DNA of 64,000 nt, from contig NZ_JAUORV010000004.1 in the NCBI RefSeq assembly GCF_030548205.1, forward strand, positions 248,001-312,000, given 5' to 3'. This document shows, one piece after another, positions 47,671 to 56,529 of the stretch. Position numbers and translations under genes: made by a program. Every line of letters begins with the position of its first letter. The first letter of the stretch is position 1. The notes under the pieces are model-generated. The model made no database searches, was not told the origin of the DNA, and was given only the letters and a program-made list of their open reading frames with translations. The stretch is from Aliiglaciecola sp. 3_MG-2023. GTDB lineage: Bacteria; Pseudomonadota; Gammaproteobacteria; Enterobacterales; Alteromonadaceae.

Positions 47671-48767
47671 CAGGCTTCCTTAGCTTGAGGTTGGGCAGTA
47701 AGAATATGTTGGCGAGATTTCATTAATGGTTGTATTTTTTGACCAAAATCATCCATTCCTTGAATAAAATCATCGAAGGTGAGGAGCACGCCTTCGCAAC
47801 CGGGGACGGTGTCAATTTCATCCAACATTGCGGCCACCGAAGCAAATGAACCAACCAAGGTGCCCATATTCAAATTAACCGCAGAAGTGGGATCTGTCAT
47901 ATCACGAATGTTAGTGTCTTTACCTGACTTTTTGTCCGCAGCGCCTTGAGTCGTCATCCAATCCAACGCACTTTGGTCTTTGCCATCTTTATATAATTGC
48001 CACTTTGCCATGGCGTTTTCATCGGTATCTGCGGCGATCACCATGATTAAGACCACCGAGCCTACATTCCGACCCACTTTTTGGGCCGCATCCTGCAATC
48101 TTTCAGCAGTAGACGCAAAGGCAGTTGGCGTGTTTAAACCTTTTCCGAAACAGAAGTTGTAATCGGCATGTTGCGCAGAAAACGCCATTCCTGCGGCACT
48201 TTGACCAGCACAAATAATTGGGATGTTTTTTTCAGGTTTTGGCAGCATCCTGCAATCATCCATTTGAAAATGTTCGCCTTTGAAATCACTCTTACCGGTT
48301 TCCCATAGTTCTTTACAGACTTTGATGTATTCCGCAAGATACTCATAACGATTAGAGAAAAACTGATCCCCAGGCCACATTCCCATTTGCGAATATTCAG
48401 GTCTTTGCCAACCAGTTATTAAGTTGATCCCAAAACGACCGTGTGAAATAGAATCTATGGTTGTAGCCATTCTTGCAACAATGGCAGGCGGCATAACCAA
48501 GGTAGCGGCGGTCGCGTATAATTTGATTTTTTCTGTCACCGCGGCCAAGCCCGCCATTAGCGTAAAGGATTCGAGGTTGTAATCCCAAAACTCGGTTTTG
48601 CCGCCAAATCCTCGCAATTTGATCATCGAAAGCGCAAAGTCCAAACCATAATGTTCAGCCTTAACAACAACATCTTTATTCAAATCAAAACTAGGTTTGT
48701 ACTGGGGTGACGTACTTGAAATTAACCAACCGTTATTCCCAATTGGGATAAATACACCTACTTCCAT
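47670..48767 (-). CDS. rutA: pyrimidine monooxygenase RutA
   Basis: 365 residues. Luciferase-like flavin monooxygenase: [13 protein letters not shown] at the N-terminus, [18 protein letters not shown], and [16 protein letters not shown] match RutA. It opens the uracil or thymine ring by an unusual oxygenation, using FMNH2 from RutF. GAGG lies 5 nt upstream of the ATG. First gene of rutABCDEF, divergent from rutR across 367 bp with one RutR-like operator. The transporter gene rutG is not in this window. Confidence 0.97.
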   Translation of the reverse strand: MEVGVFIPIGNNGWLISSTSPQYKPSFDLNKDVVVKAEHYGLDFALSMIKLRGFGGKTEFWDYNLESFTLMAGLAAVTEKIKLYATAATLVMPPAIVARMATTIDSISHGRFGINLITGWQRPEYSQMGMWPGDQFFSNRYEYLAEYIKVCKELWETGKSDFKGEHFQMDDCRMLPKPEKNIPIICAGQSAAGMAFSAQHADYNFCFGKGLNTPTAFASTAERLQDAAQKVGRNVGSVVLIMVIAADTDENAMAKWQLYKDGKDQSALDWMTTQGAADKKSGKDTNIRDMTDPTSAVNLNMGTLVGSFASVAAMLDEIDTVPGCEGVLLTFDDFIQGMDDFGQKIQPLMKSRQHILTAQPQAKEA

Positions 48768-48961
48768 TGTTGCCTCACTTATTGTTCATTAGATAACGAG
48801 CAGCCAACCCCTTAGACATTTTGTTTAGTCAACAGCATTTAGCAACAGCGGGGGTTTGAGATACCGAAGTTTATTGATAGCACTAACTGAAAAGCACAAA
48901 GTGCGCCAACCAAATATAAAGCATAAATAACAAAGAGTTACTGCAAACCCACCAAAAAACA

Positions 48962-48977
48962 TGGACCATTTGGTCTA
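48962..48977. promoter_or_regulatory. RutR operator
   Basis: TGGACCA-TT-TGGTCTA is a palindrome that matches the known RutR site TTGACCA-NN-TGGTCAA at 12 of 14 defined positions. It lies 195 bp before rutA and 158 bp before rutR in the 367-bp divergent gap. RutR leaves its site when uracil or thymine binds. The rest of the gap shows no other clear element. Confidence 0.7.
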
Positions 48978-49134
48978 CATTGAGGCACTAGGTTTGTGCA
49001 ATTTGCGCACAAATGATGCAGCACCTTGTTGGGTTATTTATTTAAGTTTAAAATCAGTTAGGTTTGCTTAATAACAAAATCTTGGTTAAAACATAGTGGA
49101 CAGGGAAACATTAAAATAGGATATCCATAGTCAG

Positions 49135-49818
49135 ATGAGTTCTACTCCAGCAAAAAAATCATTAAAAAAGTCGACACGCGAATCAAGCTCTAAAACGCAA
49201 AGTAAACGTATTGAAGCAAAACGAAATAAGCGTAAAATTATTATGCAAGCTGCGCTAGATTTATTTTCTAGCAACGGGGTTCACGGCACCAGTGTTGAAC
49301 AAATCGCTGATTTAGCCAAGGTATCAAAAACCAACTTACTGTATTATTTTGCCAGTAAAGAGCTGCTTTACGTTGAAGTGATACAGCAGTTATTGGATGT
49401 ATGGTTAGTGCCACTTAAAGGATTTAATTCAGAGCAAGATCCCATAGAGGCCATTGCAAATTATATAGAAGTAAAATTAGCGTTATCGCGCGACAACCCT
49501 AAAGAGTCCCGTTTATTTTGTATGGAAGTAGTGCAAGGTGCGCCACTTTTGTTTAATCAATTGGGATCACCATTACGAGCAATTGTCGAAGCAAAAGTTC
49601 AAGTCATTTCAGATTGGATTAAAGCCGGAAAGTTAGCGCCTATTGATCCCTACCATTTAATTTTTAGCATTTGGGCCACAACCCAACATTATGCAGATTT
49701 TCGTGTCCAAGTGGAGGCCGTTACTGGACAAAGTTTAGACAATCCTGAATTTTTTGCCGCTACATTACATAGCATTCAGACAATTATTCTTAACGGTGTT
49801 AGGCCCCAACATAGCTGA
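49135..49818 (+). CDS. rutR: TetR-family regulator RutR
   Basis: 227 residues. A Lys/Ser-rich N-terminal tail (about 1-30) precedes the TetR helix-turn-helix (IIMQAALDLFSSNGVHGTSVEQIADLAKVSK in sense; key part VEQIADLAKVSKTNLLYYF). The C-terminal domain is the YcdC/RutR uracil-binding type (FRVQVEAVTG). It controls the divergent rut operon and binds uracil. The predicted start is rather far (about 15 nt) from the AGGAT ribosome site, so a slightly later start is possible. Confidence 0.93.
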   Translation: MSSTPAKKSLKKSTRESSSKTQSKRIEAKRNKRKIIMQAALDLFSSNGVHGTSVEQIADLAKVSKTNLLYYFASKELLYVEVIQQLLDVWLVPLKGFNSEQDPIEAIANYIEVKLALSRDNPKESRLFCMEVVQGAPLLFNQLGSPLRAIVEAKVQVISDWIKAGKLAPIDPYHLIFSIWATTQHYADFRVQVEAVTGQSLDNPEFFAATLHSIQTIILNGVRPQHS

Positions 49819-49843
49819 AACGCTAAAAAAACCAGTTAATTGA

Positions 49844-49857
49844 TTGATCCAGATTAA
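49844..49857 (+). promoter_or_regulatory. Fnr/Anr-like box upstream of ccoG
   Basis: TTGAT-CCAG-ATTAA matches TTGAT-N4-ATCAA at 9 of 10 positions and lies 102 bp before the ccoG start. Cytochrome cbb3 assembly genes are often Fnr-controlled. No -10 at the usual distance was identified. Confidence 0.45.
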
Positions 49858-49958
49858 CAATAAGCGAACAGTCTGTGCGATAATAGGGAGATAATTTGTT
49901 AACTTATAAAAATTTCGATTTAATCGTAATTTTTAGCAGTCCCGTAAAGGATAAATGA

Positions 49959-51392
49959 ATGAGTGAACGCATTCCAATCAAAGATGTCACCGCCGTAAAA
50001 GTTCACCAACCAGAAGCCAGTAAGCATGAAAATGCTTATACACCACGAAGTCGAATTTATGTCCGCGCAGTTGAGGGGACGTTAGAGACTTTTCGACGCT
50101 TCTTCGGCTTAATTTTTCTAGGTATTTTTGCAGTCATCCCTTGGATTCAATACAATTCAAATCAAGCGGTTCTATTTGATATTGGAGCCCAGCGCTTCAA
50201 TATATTTGGCCTCACCCTTTGGCCACAGGATTTAACCCTACTCGCCTGGATTCTGATTATTAGCGCCTTCGCGCTGTTCTTTGTCACCACCTTTGCTGGC
50301 CGAGTTTGGTGCGGATTTATGTGCCCGCAAACCACTTGGACATTTATTTATATTTGGTTTGAAGAAAAAATAGAAGGAGCTAGAAACAAGCGCATTAAAC
50401 TTGACCAACGAAAAATGGATTTCGACAAGTTTTGGCGCAAATCGTTAAAACACTTTGCTTGGATAACAGTGGCGTTGCTGACAGCTCTTAGTTTTGTAGG
50501 TTATTTCACCCCAATAAACCAATTGTTTATGGACTTTTTCACCTTCAATGTCAGTTTTTGGGCGGGGTTTTCAGTTATCTTTTTTACGGTTTGTACCTAT
50601 GGAAATGCTGGCTGGATGCGAGAAATCATGTGTACTCACATTTGTCCTTATGCCAGATTTCAATCTGCCATGTTTGATAAAGATACTTTTACCGTTGCTT
50701 ATAACCCTAGCCGGGGAGAAAAACGCGGACCCCGTTCACGGAAAACCAGTTACGAAGAAATCAAACAAAAAGGCATTGGTGACTGTATCGATTGCAACTT
50801 GTGTGTTCAAGTATGCCCAACAGGCATCGATATTCGCAATGGTCTTCAATACGAATGCATTAATTGTGGTGCCTGTGTTGATGCATGTAATGGGGTAATG
50901 GAAAAAATGAATTATCCCAAGGGGCTAATTAGTTTTACATCGGAACATGAATTGGCCGGCGGTAAAACTAAGATATTCCGTCCAAAATTGATTGGATACG
51001 CCGTCGTACTATTAATTATGACGTCTCTTTTAACCTACGAGATTGTCTCCCGTGTGCCACTTGAAGTCGACGTTATTAGAGATCGCAATTCGTTGTTTAG
51101 AGAAACCAATGACGGTTTAATTGAAAATGTCTACACCTTAAAAGTATTAAACAAATCTCAGACTGAACACACCTATAAAATTGATGTAGTCGGTTTAGAA
51201 GGTAATAAATACATAGGTCCAGAACAAGTAACAGTTGCAGGCGGAGAAGTATTAAACTTACCAATTAGCCTTGCCATTGACCCTTATGCATTAGATGAAA
51301 CAGTTACTGAGTTTAAGTTTAAAGTGACTTCTATCGATGGTCATGACGCCCCAATTGAAATGAGTGAAACCAGTAAGTTTATCTATCGATGA
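49959..51392 (+). CDS. ccoG: cytochrome c oxidase accessory protein CcoG (FixG/RdxA)
   Basis: 477 residues. Five or so membrane segments (about 45-65, 88-110, 155-180, 190-215, 340-360). Two ferredoxin-like 4Fe-4S motifs: CIDCNLCVQVCPTG and CINCGACVDACNG. A soluble Ig-like C-terminal domain follows. CcoG takes part in assembly of the cbb3 high-affinity oxidase (copper reduction is reported in the family). AAGGA lies 7 nt upstream. The cco structural genes are not in the window; srkA overlaps by 4 bp. Confidence 0.95.
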   Translation: MSERIPIKDVTAVKVHQPEASKHENAYTPRSRIYVRAVEGTLETFRRFFGLIFLGIFAVIPWIQYNSNQAVLFDIGAQRFNIFGLTLWPQDLTLLAWILIISAFALFFVTTFAGRVWCGFMCPQTTWTFIYIWFEEKIEGARNKRIKLDQRKMDFDKFWRKSLKHFAWITVALLTALSFVGYFTPINQLFMDFFTFNVSFWAGFSVIFFTVCTYGNAGWMREIMCTHICPYARFQSAMFDKDTFTVAYNPSRGEKRGPRSRKTSYEEIKQKGIGDCIDCNLCVQVCPTGIDIRNGLQYECINCGACVDACNGVMEKMNYPKGLISFTSEHELAGGKTKIFRPKLIGYAVVLLIMTSLLTYEIVSRVPLEVDVIRDRNSLFRETNDGLIENVYTLKVLNKSQTEHTYKIDVVGLEGNKYIGPEQVTVAGGEVLNLPISLAIDPYALDETVTEFKFKVTSIDGHDAPIEMSETSKFIYR

Positions 51393-52372
51393 GTGACTCA
51401 ATTGCCACTACGTTTGATTTCGCGCAACTGGGTCCCGATACAATTTTGGATGCTATTGAGTCTAAAGGCTATTTAGTAGACTCAGGCTTACTGGCGTTAA
51501 ACAGTTATGAAAATAGGGTTTATCAATTTGTTTGTGACGATAAACGGCGCTATGTGGCCAAGTTTTATCGCCCTCAGCGTTGGAGTCGCGAACAAATTCA
51601 AGAAGAACACGACTTTGCCCAAGAACTAAATGACCATGAAATCCCGGTGGTTGCGCCCTTGCGCACTGATAATGAATCATTGCATAGCTATCAGGGGTTT
51701 CATTTTGCTATCTTTCCATCTGTAGGTGGTAGGCAATTCGAAGTGGACAATCTTGACCAACTGGAATGGATGGGACGCTTTATCGGTCGCATTCATCAAG
51801 TATCAAAAGGTCATTCGTTTGTTTATCGTCCGACCTTCAGTGTACAGGAGCACTTGCTTGATGCGGTAGCAACCTTGCATAAAACGGAACTCATTCCCAG
51901 CAGTTTACACACCGCATTTTTCACCATTTTAGAACAAGTAAGCGGGTTAGCAGCAAGCTTATATAAACCTAACACTAGCATACGTCTTCACGGTGACTGT
52001 CATCCGGGCAATATTCTATGGCGAGATGGTCCAACCTTCGTAGATTTGGATGATTGCAGAATGGGCCCAGCTATTCAGGACTTATGGATGATGTTATCTG
52101 GTGACACTTACCAGCAACGAATACAAATGGACACACTAGTTGAAGCCTATGAAGAATTTTCCCAATTCGACAGCGCACAACTTAGCTTAATTGAACCTTT
52201 GCGGGCAATGCGCATGGTTCACTACATGGCGTGGTTATCCCGTCGTTGGCAAGATCCCGCATTTCCTCAAGCGTTCCCATGGTTTGCCGACGCTAAATAT
52301 TGGGAACAACAAATATTGGCCTTAAAAGAACAATATTCCGCCCTTCAAGAGCCCAGTTTGACGTTATTTTAA
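51389..52372 (+). CDS. srkA: stress response kinase SrkA (YihE/RdoA)
   Basis: 327 residues. The kinase fold has LNSYENRVYQF in the P-loop region, LHGDCHPGNILW as catalytic loop and FVDLDDCRMGP as metal-binding loop. In E. coli this Ser/Thr kinase protects against death from stress. The ATG overlaps the ccoG stop (ATGA), so the two are cotranscribed. In E. coli the gene lies upstream of dsbA; here dsbA paralogues lie 2.3 kb away, after btuB, which may be a trace of that linkage. Confidence 0.95.
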   Translation: MSDSIATTFDFAQLGPDTILDAIESKGYLVDSGLLALNSYENRVYQFVCDDKRRYVAKFYRPQRWSREQIQEEHDFAQELNDHEIPVVAPLRTDNESLHSYQGFHFAIFPSVGGRQFEVDNLDQLEWMGRFIGRIHQVSKGHSFVYRPTFSVQEHLLDAVATLHKTELIPSSLHTAFFTILEQVSGLAASLYKPNTSIRLHGDCHPGNILWRDGPTFVDLDDCRMGPAIQDLWMMLSGDTYQQRIQMDTLVEAYEEFSQFDSAQLSLIEPLRAMRMVHYMAWLSRRWQDPAFPQAFPWFADAKYWEQQILALKEQYSALQEPSLTLF

Positions 52373-52414
52373 TAACAGAAAAAATAAAGACCTATTTTTT
52401 TAAGAACAGATGGA

Positions 52415-52420
52415 TATAAT
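52415..52420 (+). promoter_or_regulatory. -10 of the riboswitch-btuB transcript
   Basis: A perfect TATAAT lies about 10 bp upstream of the riboswitch 5' end. No strong -35 is seen 16-18 bp upstream (CTATTT/TTTTTT region). Confidence 0.5.
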
Positions 52421-52429
52421 GCACTCCTC

Positions 52430-52630
52430 TTAGGTGCCACCATAGGTGGTTAAACGGGAAGACAGTGCAATCAGATCTTTATCTGATTTATGCTGACGCT
52501 GCCCCCGCAACGGTAAACAAGTGATACCCAAAGGTATAGTTGATTAATAAGTCACCACTGTTTGAAAGAATGGGAAGGTATTAATCAAGTCTTTATTAGG
52601 CACTTGTGAGCCCGGATACCGGCCTGAGAA
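52430..52630 (+). promoter_or_regulatory. cobalamin riboswitch
   Basis: The element contains the conserved blocks of the B12 riboswitch: GCTGCCCCCGCAACGGTAA near 52495-52515, GGGAAGG near 52572, and the B12 box AGCCCGGATACCGGCCTG (52609-52626). It lies 82-282 bp before btuB. After it a 7-bp hairpin (52637-52643 with 52652-52658) has no T-tract, so control at translation is more likely than early termination. B12 would repress btuB. Confidence 0.95.
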
Positions 52631-52711
52631 GCATAGGTTCGTGATTAAAACCACGAACTGTCACTCATATGATCTAGTACTCGGGCGGAGTACTTAACAA
52701 GGCTTAACAAA

Positions 52712-54574
52712 ATGCAAAATAAAACGACTCTTATAGGGTTAAGCGTTAGCTTGGCACTAGCATCCTCCAATCTCTATGCTCAATCAAACTCGCAAGAACA
52801 ACAAGACATTGAAAAGATGACCGTTGTTTCTAGCCGAATTCAATTACCAACTAATCGACTCGCTACCAGTGTTTCTGTGTTAGATGAAAATGACATTGAA
52901 ATGCAAACCGCAATCAATGTCACTGAAATTTTGCGTCAAACCCCAAGTGTTGGCGTGTCAAATTCAGGCGGTTTAGGTAAAAGTACCGCTGTCAGAATTC
53001 GTGGTGAAGAAGCATTCAGAACCAAATTATATATTGATGATGTTGAATTAAGTGATACCTCATCGCCACAAGTCGCGCCGATTTTTGATGATGTATTAAT
53101 TAATCAGTTATCTCGAATTGAAATTTTAAGAGGCACCCAAGGCTTGTCTTATGGCGCTGATGCTGGCGGTATTATAAGTCTATACAGCAAGCAGCCGGTA
53201 AAAGGTTTTGAGGCCAGTGGCACCCTAGCGGCAGGCTCATTTGATACCCAAATATTTAATGCGGATATTGCCGCAGGAAACAACTCAGGATCATTCTTTT
53301 TGTCCGCATCAAAGGTGGAAAGTGACGGTTTTAATGCTAAAACCTCTGATGATAGCGGCGAAAAAGATGGTTATGACAACCAAACAGTGCATTTTAAAGG
53401 TCAATTAGCTTTAACTGAAAATATCGCTGCTTCTGTAGTGTTTCGTAATGTCGATGCCGAAAATCAATACGACGGTTGCTACGATAATGCCACTTTCGCA
53501 CTCATCAATTCTTGTACCACTGAAGCCGAACAGCAAACCGTTCGTGGCGCGTTAAGTTATCAGGGAAGTCACAGCCAACATCAACTTGCCTATAACAAAA
53601 CGGATGTTGACAGGGATTTTTTCAATAATGGCGAGTACGGGTTTAGCAATTCAGGTAGCATCGACAAGTTTGAATATCTAGGTAGCCTGAACTGGCAACG
53701 GCATGATTTGGTATTTGGCCTTGAAAAAGAAACTCAAGAAATCGAAAACAGTGATTTAAGTCGAGATCAAAAATCCCTATTCGTTGAATGGTTAGGCCAG
53801 TTCGACAATCAACTCGCCTTTAACCTTGGTTATCGATTCGACGATAATGACACCTTTGGAAAACACAATAGTGTGCGCTTAGGTGCAGTCAAAGTCCTGC
53901 CCTTTGATTTTGCTGACGTAAAGTTTAAAACGACCTATGGAACGGGTTTCCGCGCGCCAAGTATTTATGAGCAAAGTTATAACGACGGCCCTTATGCATA
54001 CGGTGAGGCTGCCGGTTTACAATTGGCCGAAGAAAATAGTGAAGGCCTCGACCTAGGCGTTGTTATCGATACAAAAAATGGATTGAACGCGGAAATGGTC
54101 TTTTTCAAACAGTCCATAGAAAATGAAATTGTTTTCGATTTGGCATCTTACCAGGGCTACTTGCAATCCAGTGGAAAAAGTAAATCTAAGGGAATTGAAA
54201 CCCGTGTTGAGCAAGTATTTGCTAACGGCTTAAGATTATGGGCTAATTACACCTATAACGATGCGGAAGACAGTGCTGGTGAAGCCCGCTTGAGAAGACC
54301 TAGAAACAAGTTCAACTTAGGTATTAGACACGGCTGGTTAGACGATAAAGTGTCAGCAGAGCTTACCTATAGAAGTGTTCGAAACGCTGTAGACATAGCG
54401 GGTGCTGAGATTGAAGACTACCAAGTAACAAACCTAAGTGCCCGTTGGCAAATCGTTGAATCAGTTAGTATTAAAGCCGGTGTAAATAATCTTTTTGATG
54501 AAGATTATCAGGAGGTAAATGGCTTTAATACTGCCGGACAAAACTTTTTTGTATCCACCACCATTACCTTGTAG
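52712..54574 (+). CDS. btuB: TonB-dependent vitamin B12 receptor BtuB
   Basis: 620 residues. Signal peptide ends near LYAQ. The TonB box region is IEKMTVVSS, the plug domain has TSVSVLDENDIEMQ and RIEILRGTQGLSYGADAGG, and the barrel ends in FVSTTITL with a NLFDEDYQ motif. Control by the cobalamin riboswitch upstream fixes cobalamin as the substrate. It takes B12 through the outer membrane using TonB energy. The ribosome site is weak (AAGG 9 nt away), as expected for a translation-controlled gene. Confidence 0.97.
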   Translation: MQNKTTLIGLSVSLALASSNLYAQSNSQEQQDIEKMTVVSSRIQLPTNRLATSVSVLDENDIEMQTAINVTEILRQTPSVGVSNSGGLGKSTAVRIRGEEAFRTKLYIDDVELSDTSSPQVAPIFDDVLINQLSRIEILRGTQGLSYGADAGGIISLYSKQPVKGFEASGTLAAGSFDTQIFNADIAAGNNSGSFFLSASKVESDGFNAKTSDDSGEKDGYDNQTVHFKGQLALTENIAASVVFRNVDAENQYDGCYDNATFALINSCTTEAEQQTVRGALSYQGSHSQHQLAYNKTDVDRDFFNNGEYGFSNSGSIDKFEYLGSLNWQRHDLVFGLEKETQEIENSDLSRDQKSLFVEWLGQFDNQLAFNLGYRFDDNDTFGKHNSVRLGAVKVLPFDFADVKFKTTYGTGFRAPSIYEQSYNDGPYAYGEAAGLQLAEENSEGLDLGVVIDTKNGLNAEMVFFKQSIENEIVFDLASYQGYLQSSGKSKSKGIETRVEQVFANGLRLWANYTYNDAEDSAGEARLRRPRNKFNLGIRHGWLDDKVSAELTYRSVRNAVDIAGAEIEDYQVTNLSARWQIVESVSIKAGVNNLFDEDYQEVNGFNTAGQNFFVSTTITL

Positions 54575-54591
54575 AAAAGCCTAGATTTATA

Positions 54592-54618
54592 AAAACCGCT
54601 TCTTAAAGCGGTTTTTTT
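54592..54618 (+). terminator. btuB terminator
   Basis: AAAACCGCTT pairs with AAGCGGTTTT (54592-54601 with 54606-54615), loop CTTA, followed by a T-tract. Classical terminator. Confidence 0.9.
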
Positions 54619-54720
54619 ATGCATTTCATCTGCAGATTGTATTCATCTGACTGATTAACTATACCTAATCTTTTACTAGCTATGATAACCTTTAGCAAAT
54701 TTTTGAAGGAATTGATTGAT

Positions 54721-55374
54721 ATGAAAAAGCTATCAACTGTATTAGCGCTATTTTTACTTTTATCACTACAAGCATGCTCTAAGGAGAGCTCATCAGAACA
54801 ATCGGCACCGCCTTCTAAATGGAAAGAAGGTACCCACTATCAAATCATTAGCGACACGGCATCAGAACAACCCGAAGTACTAGAATTCTTTTCTTTTTGG
54901 TGTCCACACTGTTATAACTTCGAACCCATTGTTGAACAGATAAAACTTAAAATAGATAAAGATGTCACATTCAAAAAAGTGCATGTGAATTTTATGCGTT
55001 TTACCAGTCCACAAGTTCAAGATGCGGCGACTAAAGCCCTTCTGATTGGCAGAACGATGGATAAGGAAGAAGAAATGAATAGCGCTATCTTTAGTTATAT
55101 TCATTTACAACGTCAACTGATCACTGGTATTCCAGAATTAAGAAACATTTTCCTAGCCAAAGGGATCGACAGTGATGAGTTTGATAAAATGGAGTCGAGC
55201 TTTCAAATTAATAACCTACTCAAACAAAATAACCAAACTATTGAAACCTATCGTGAACATTTAAGTGGTGTCCCTAACTTTATTGTGAACGGGAAATATC
55301 AAGCCCAAGTCGTTGAGGGTATGACCAGAGACGATATTGCAGAATTGGTTGTATGGTTATCTAAACAAAATTAA
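54721..55374 (+). CDS. DsbA-like thiol oxidoreductase, lipoprotein form
   Basis: 217 residues from ATG at 54721, where the lipoprotein signal LLSLQAC (Cys19) begins properly; the ATG at 54682 would add a lead not expected for a signal. The thioredoxin fold has the CPHC active site (61-64) and the cis-proline loop GVPNFIV. DsbA proteins introduce disulfides in the periplasm. The lipid anchor is unusual. It is 30 bp upstream of a second, soluble dsbA, and the two are about 40% alike by eye, so this looks like a tandem duplication with divergence. Confidence 0.9.
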   Translation: MKKLSTVLALFLLLSLQACSKESSSEQSAPPSKWKEGTHYQIISDTASEQPEVLEFFSFWCPHCYNFEPIVEQIKLKIDKDVTFKKVHVNFMRFTSPQVQDAATKALLIGRTMDKEEEMNSAIFSYIHLQRQLITGIPELRNIFLAKGIDSDEFDKMESSFQINNLLKQNNQTIETYREHLSGVPNFIVNGKYQAQVVEGMTRDDIAELVVWLSKQN

Positions 55375-55404
55375 TAACATTACTTTTTACAGGATTTTAT
55401 TTTT

Positions 55405-56025
55405 ATGATTTTCAAATTGACGCGCAATCTTTTAATAGCATTTGTATGCGCAGTTCCAGCTCTTGCTATGGCACAATCCAAATGGGAAGAAGGTGAACAC
55501 TACACAGTGTTGAAAGAGGTACCAAGCCAAACTAAACAGGTTCGCGAAGTGTTTTCATTTTGGTGTCCACACTGTTTTACGTTTGAAAGCATTGCAAAAG
55601 AGCTTAAAGGTAAATTACCCAGTGATGTGACATTTACCAAAGCCCATGTGAACTTTATGGGAGGCGCAACTCAAGAGACTCAGGTTGCAGCGACCAAAGC
55701 GATGTTAGCTGCACGACAACTGGGGCAAGCAGATAAATTTAACACAGCACTATTTACCGCGATTCATAAAGAGCGCAAAAGCATTGCATCCATGGATGAT
55801 ATTTTGCAGGTTTATACACAAGCAGGTGGTGATAGTGCTAAGTTGAAGAAGTTAGCCAATAGCTATGGCATACGCGGCGCTGTGCGCAAAAACGATAAGT
55901 TAACCCAAGGCGTACGCAGTGTTCCAACCTTTATCGTGAACGACAAGTATAAGGCAATCTTTGGCGCAAAAATGACTCCAGATGAGTTTGTTGAATTAGT
56001 TATTTGGTTAACGACGCAAAAATAG
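55405..56025 (+). CDS. dsbA: thiol:disulfide interchange protein DsbA
   Basis: 206 residues. Signal peptide ends near AMA. Active site CPHC (54-57) and cis-proline SVPTFIV, the combination of true DsbA. Typical flanking sequence KWEEGEHYTVL at the mature start. It oxidises cysteines in exported proteins, recycled by DsbB. AGGA lies upstream. Downstream is the second REP array, not a terminator. Confidence 0.95.
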   Translation: MIFKLTRNLLIAFVCAVPALAMAQSKWEEGEHYTVLKEVPSQTKQVREVFSFWCPHCFTFESIAKELKGKLPSDVTFTKAHVNFMGGATQETQVAATKAMLAARQLGQADKFNTALFTAIHKERKSIASMDDILQVYTQAGGDSAKLKKLANSYGIRGAVRKNDKLTQGVRSVPTFIVNDKYKAIFGAKMTPDEFVELVIWLTTQK

Positions 56026-56037
56026 TTTGTCTGTTAA

Positions 56038-56399
56038 GGGGGCGATTAGCCCCGCAAGGGACATTTGAACCCCATGGCCTAAAGACCATGCTACAGGTGA
56101 TGACAAATTTCCTCCTGTAGGCGGGCGCTTTAGCCCCGCGATATGGCCTAAAGACCATACTACAAATTTCCCCCTGTAGGCGGGCGCTTTAGCCCCGCAA
56201 GGGACATTTGAACCCCATAGCCTAAAGACCATGCTACAAAGAAGCACTTGTAGGCGGGTGCTTTAGCCCCGCGATATGGCCTAAAGACCATGCTACAGGT
56301 GATGACAAAATTTTACCTGTAGGCGGGCGCTTTAGCCCCGCGATATGGCCTAAAGACCAAGCTACAAATTTCCCCCGTAGGCGGGCGCTTTAGCCCCGC
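56038..56399. repeat. second BIME-like REP array (array 2)
   Basis: The same two hairpins as array 1, now closely packed. A copies (plus strand) start at 56117, 56176, 56250, 56319 and 56377, plus a truncated one at about 56038. B copies (minus strand) lie at 56073-56094, 56142-56163, 56216-56237, 56275-56296 and 56344-56365. Spacers are short (AAATTTCCCCC or GGTGATGACAAA) and differ from array 1, so the two arrays expanded independently. No gene in the 504-bp gap from 56026 to 56529. Confidence 0.85.
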
Positions 56400-56458
56400 G
56401 ACAATGTCACAGATGCGGTTTCACCCTTCCACGGCTAAATAAACTGAATCTGTCGTCA

Positions 56459-56489
56459 TAAAAAAAGGCCGATATTAATTACCGGCCTT
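56459..56489 (-). terminator. terminator after sulP
   Basis: AAGGCCG pairs with CGGCCTT (56465-56471 with 56483-56489); on the minus strand the stem is followed by a T7 run. It lies 41 bp past the sulP stop. Confidence 0.8.
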
Positions 56490-56529
56490 CTAATAGGATA
56501 CTGCTTTAGGGAAATCCCCTATTAATTTT

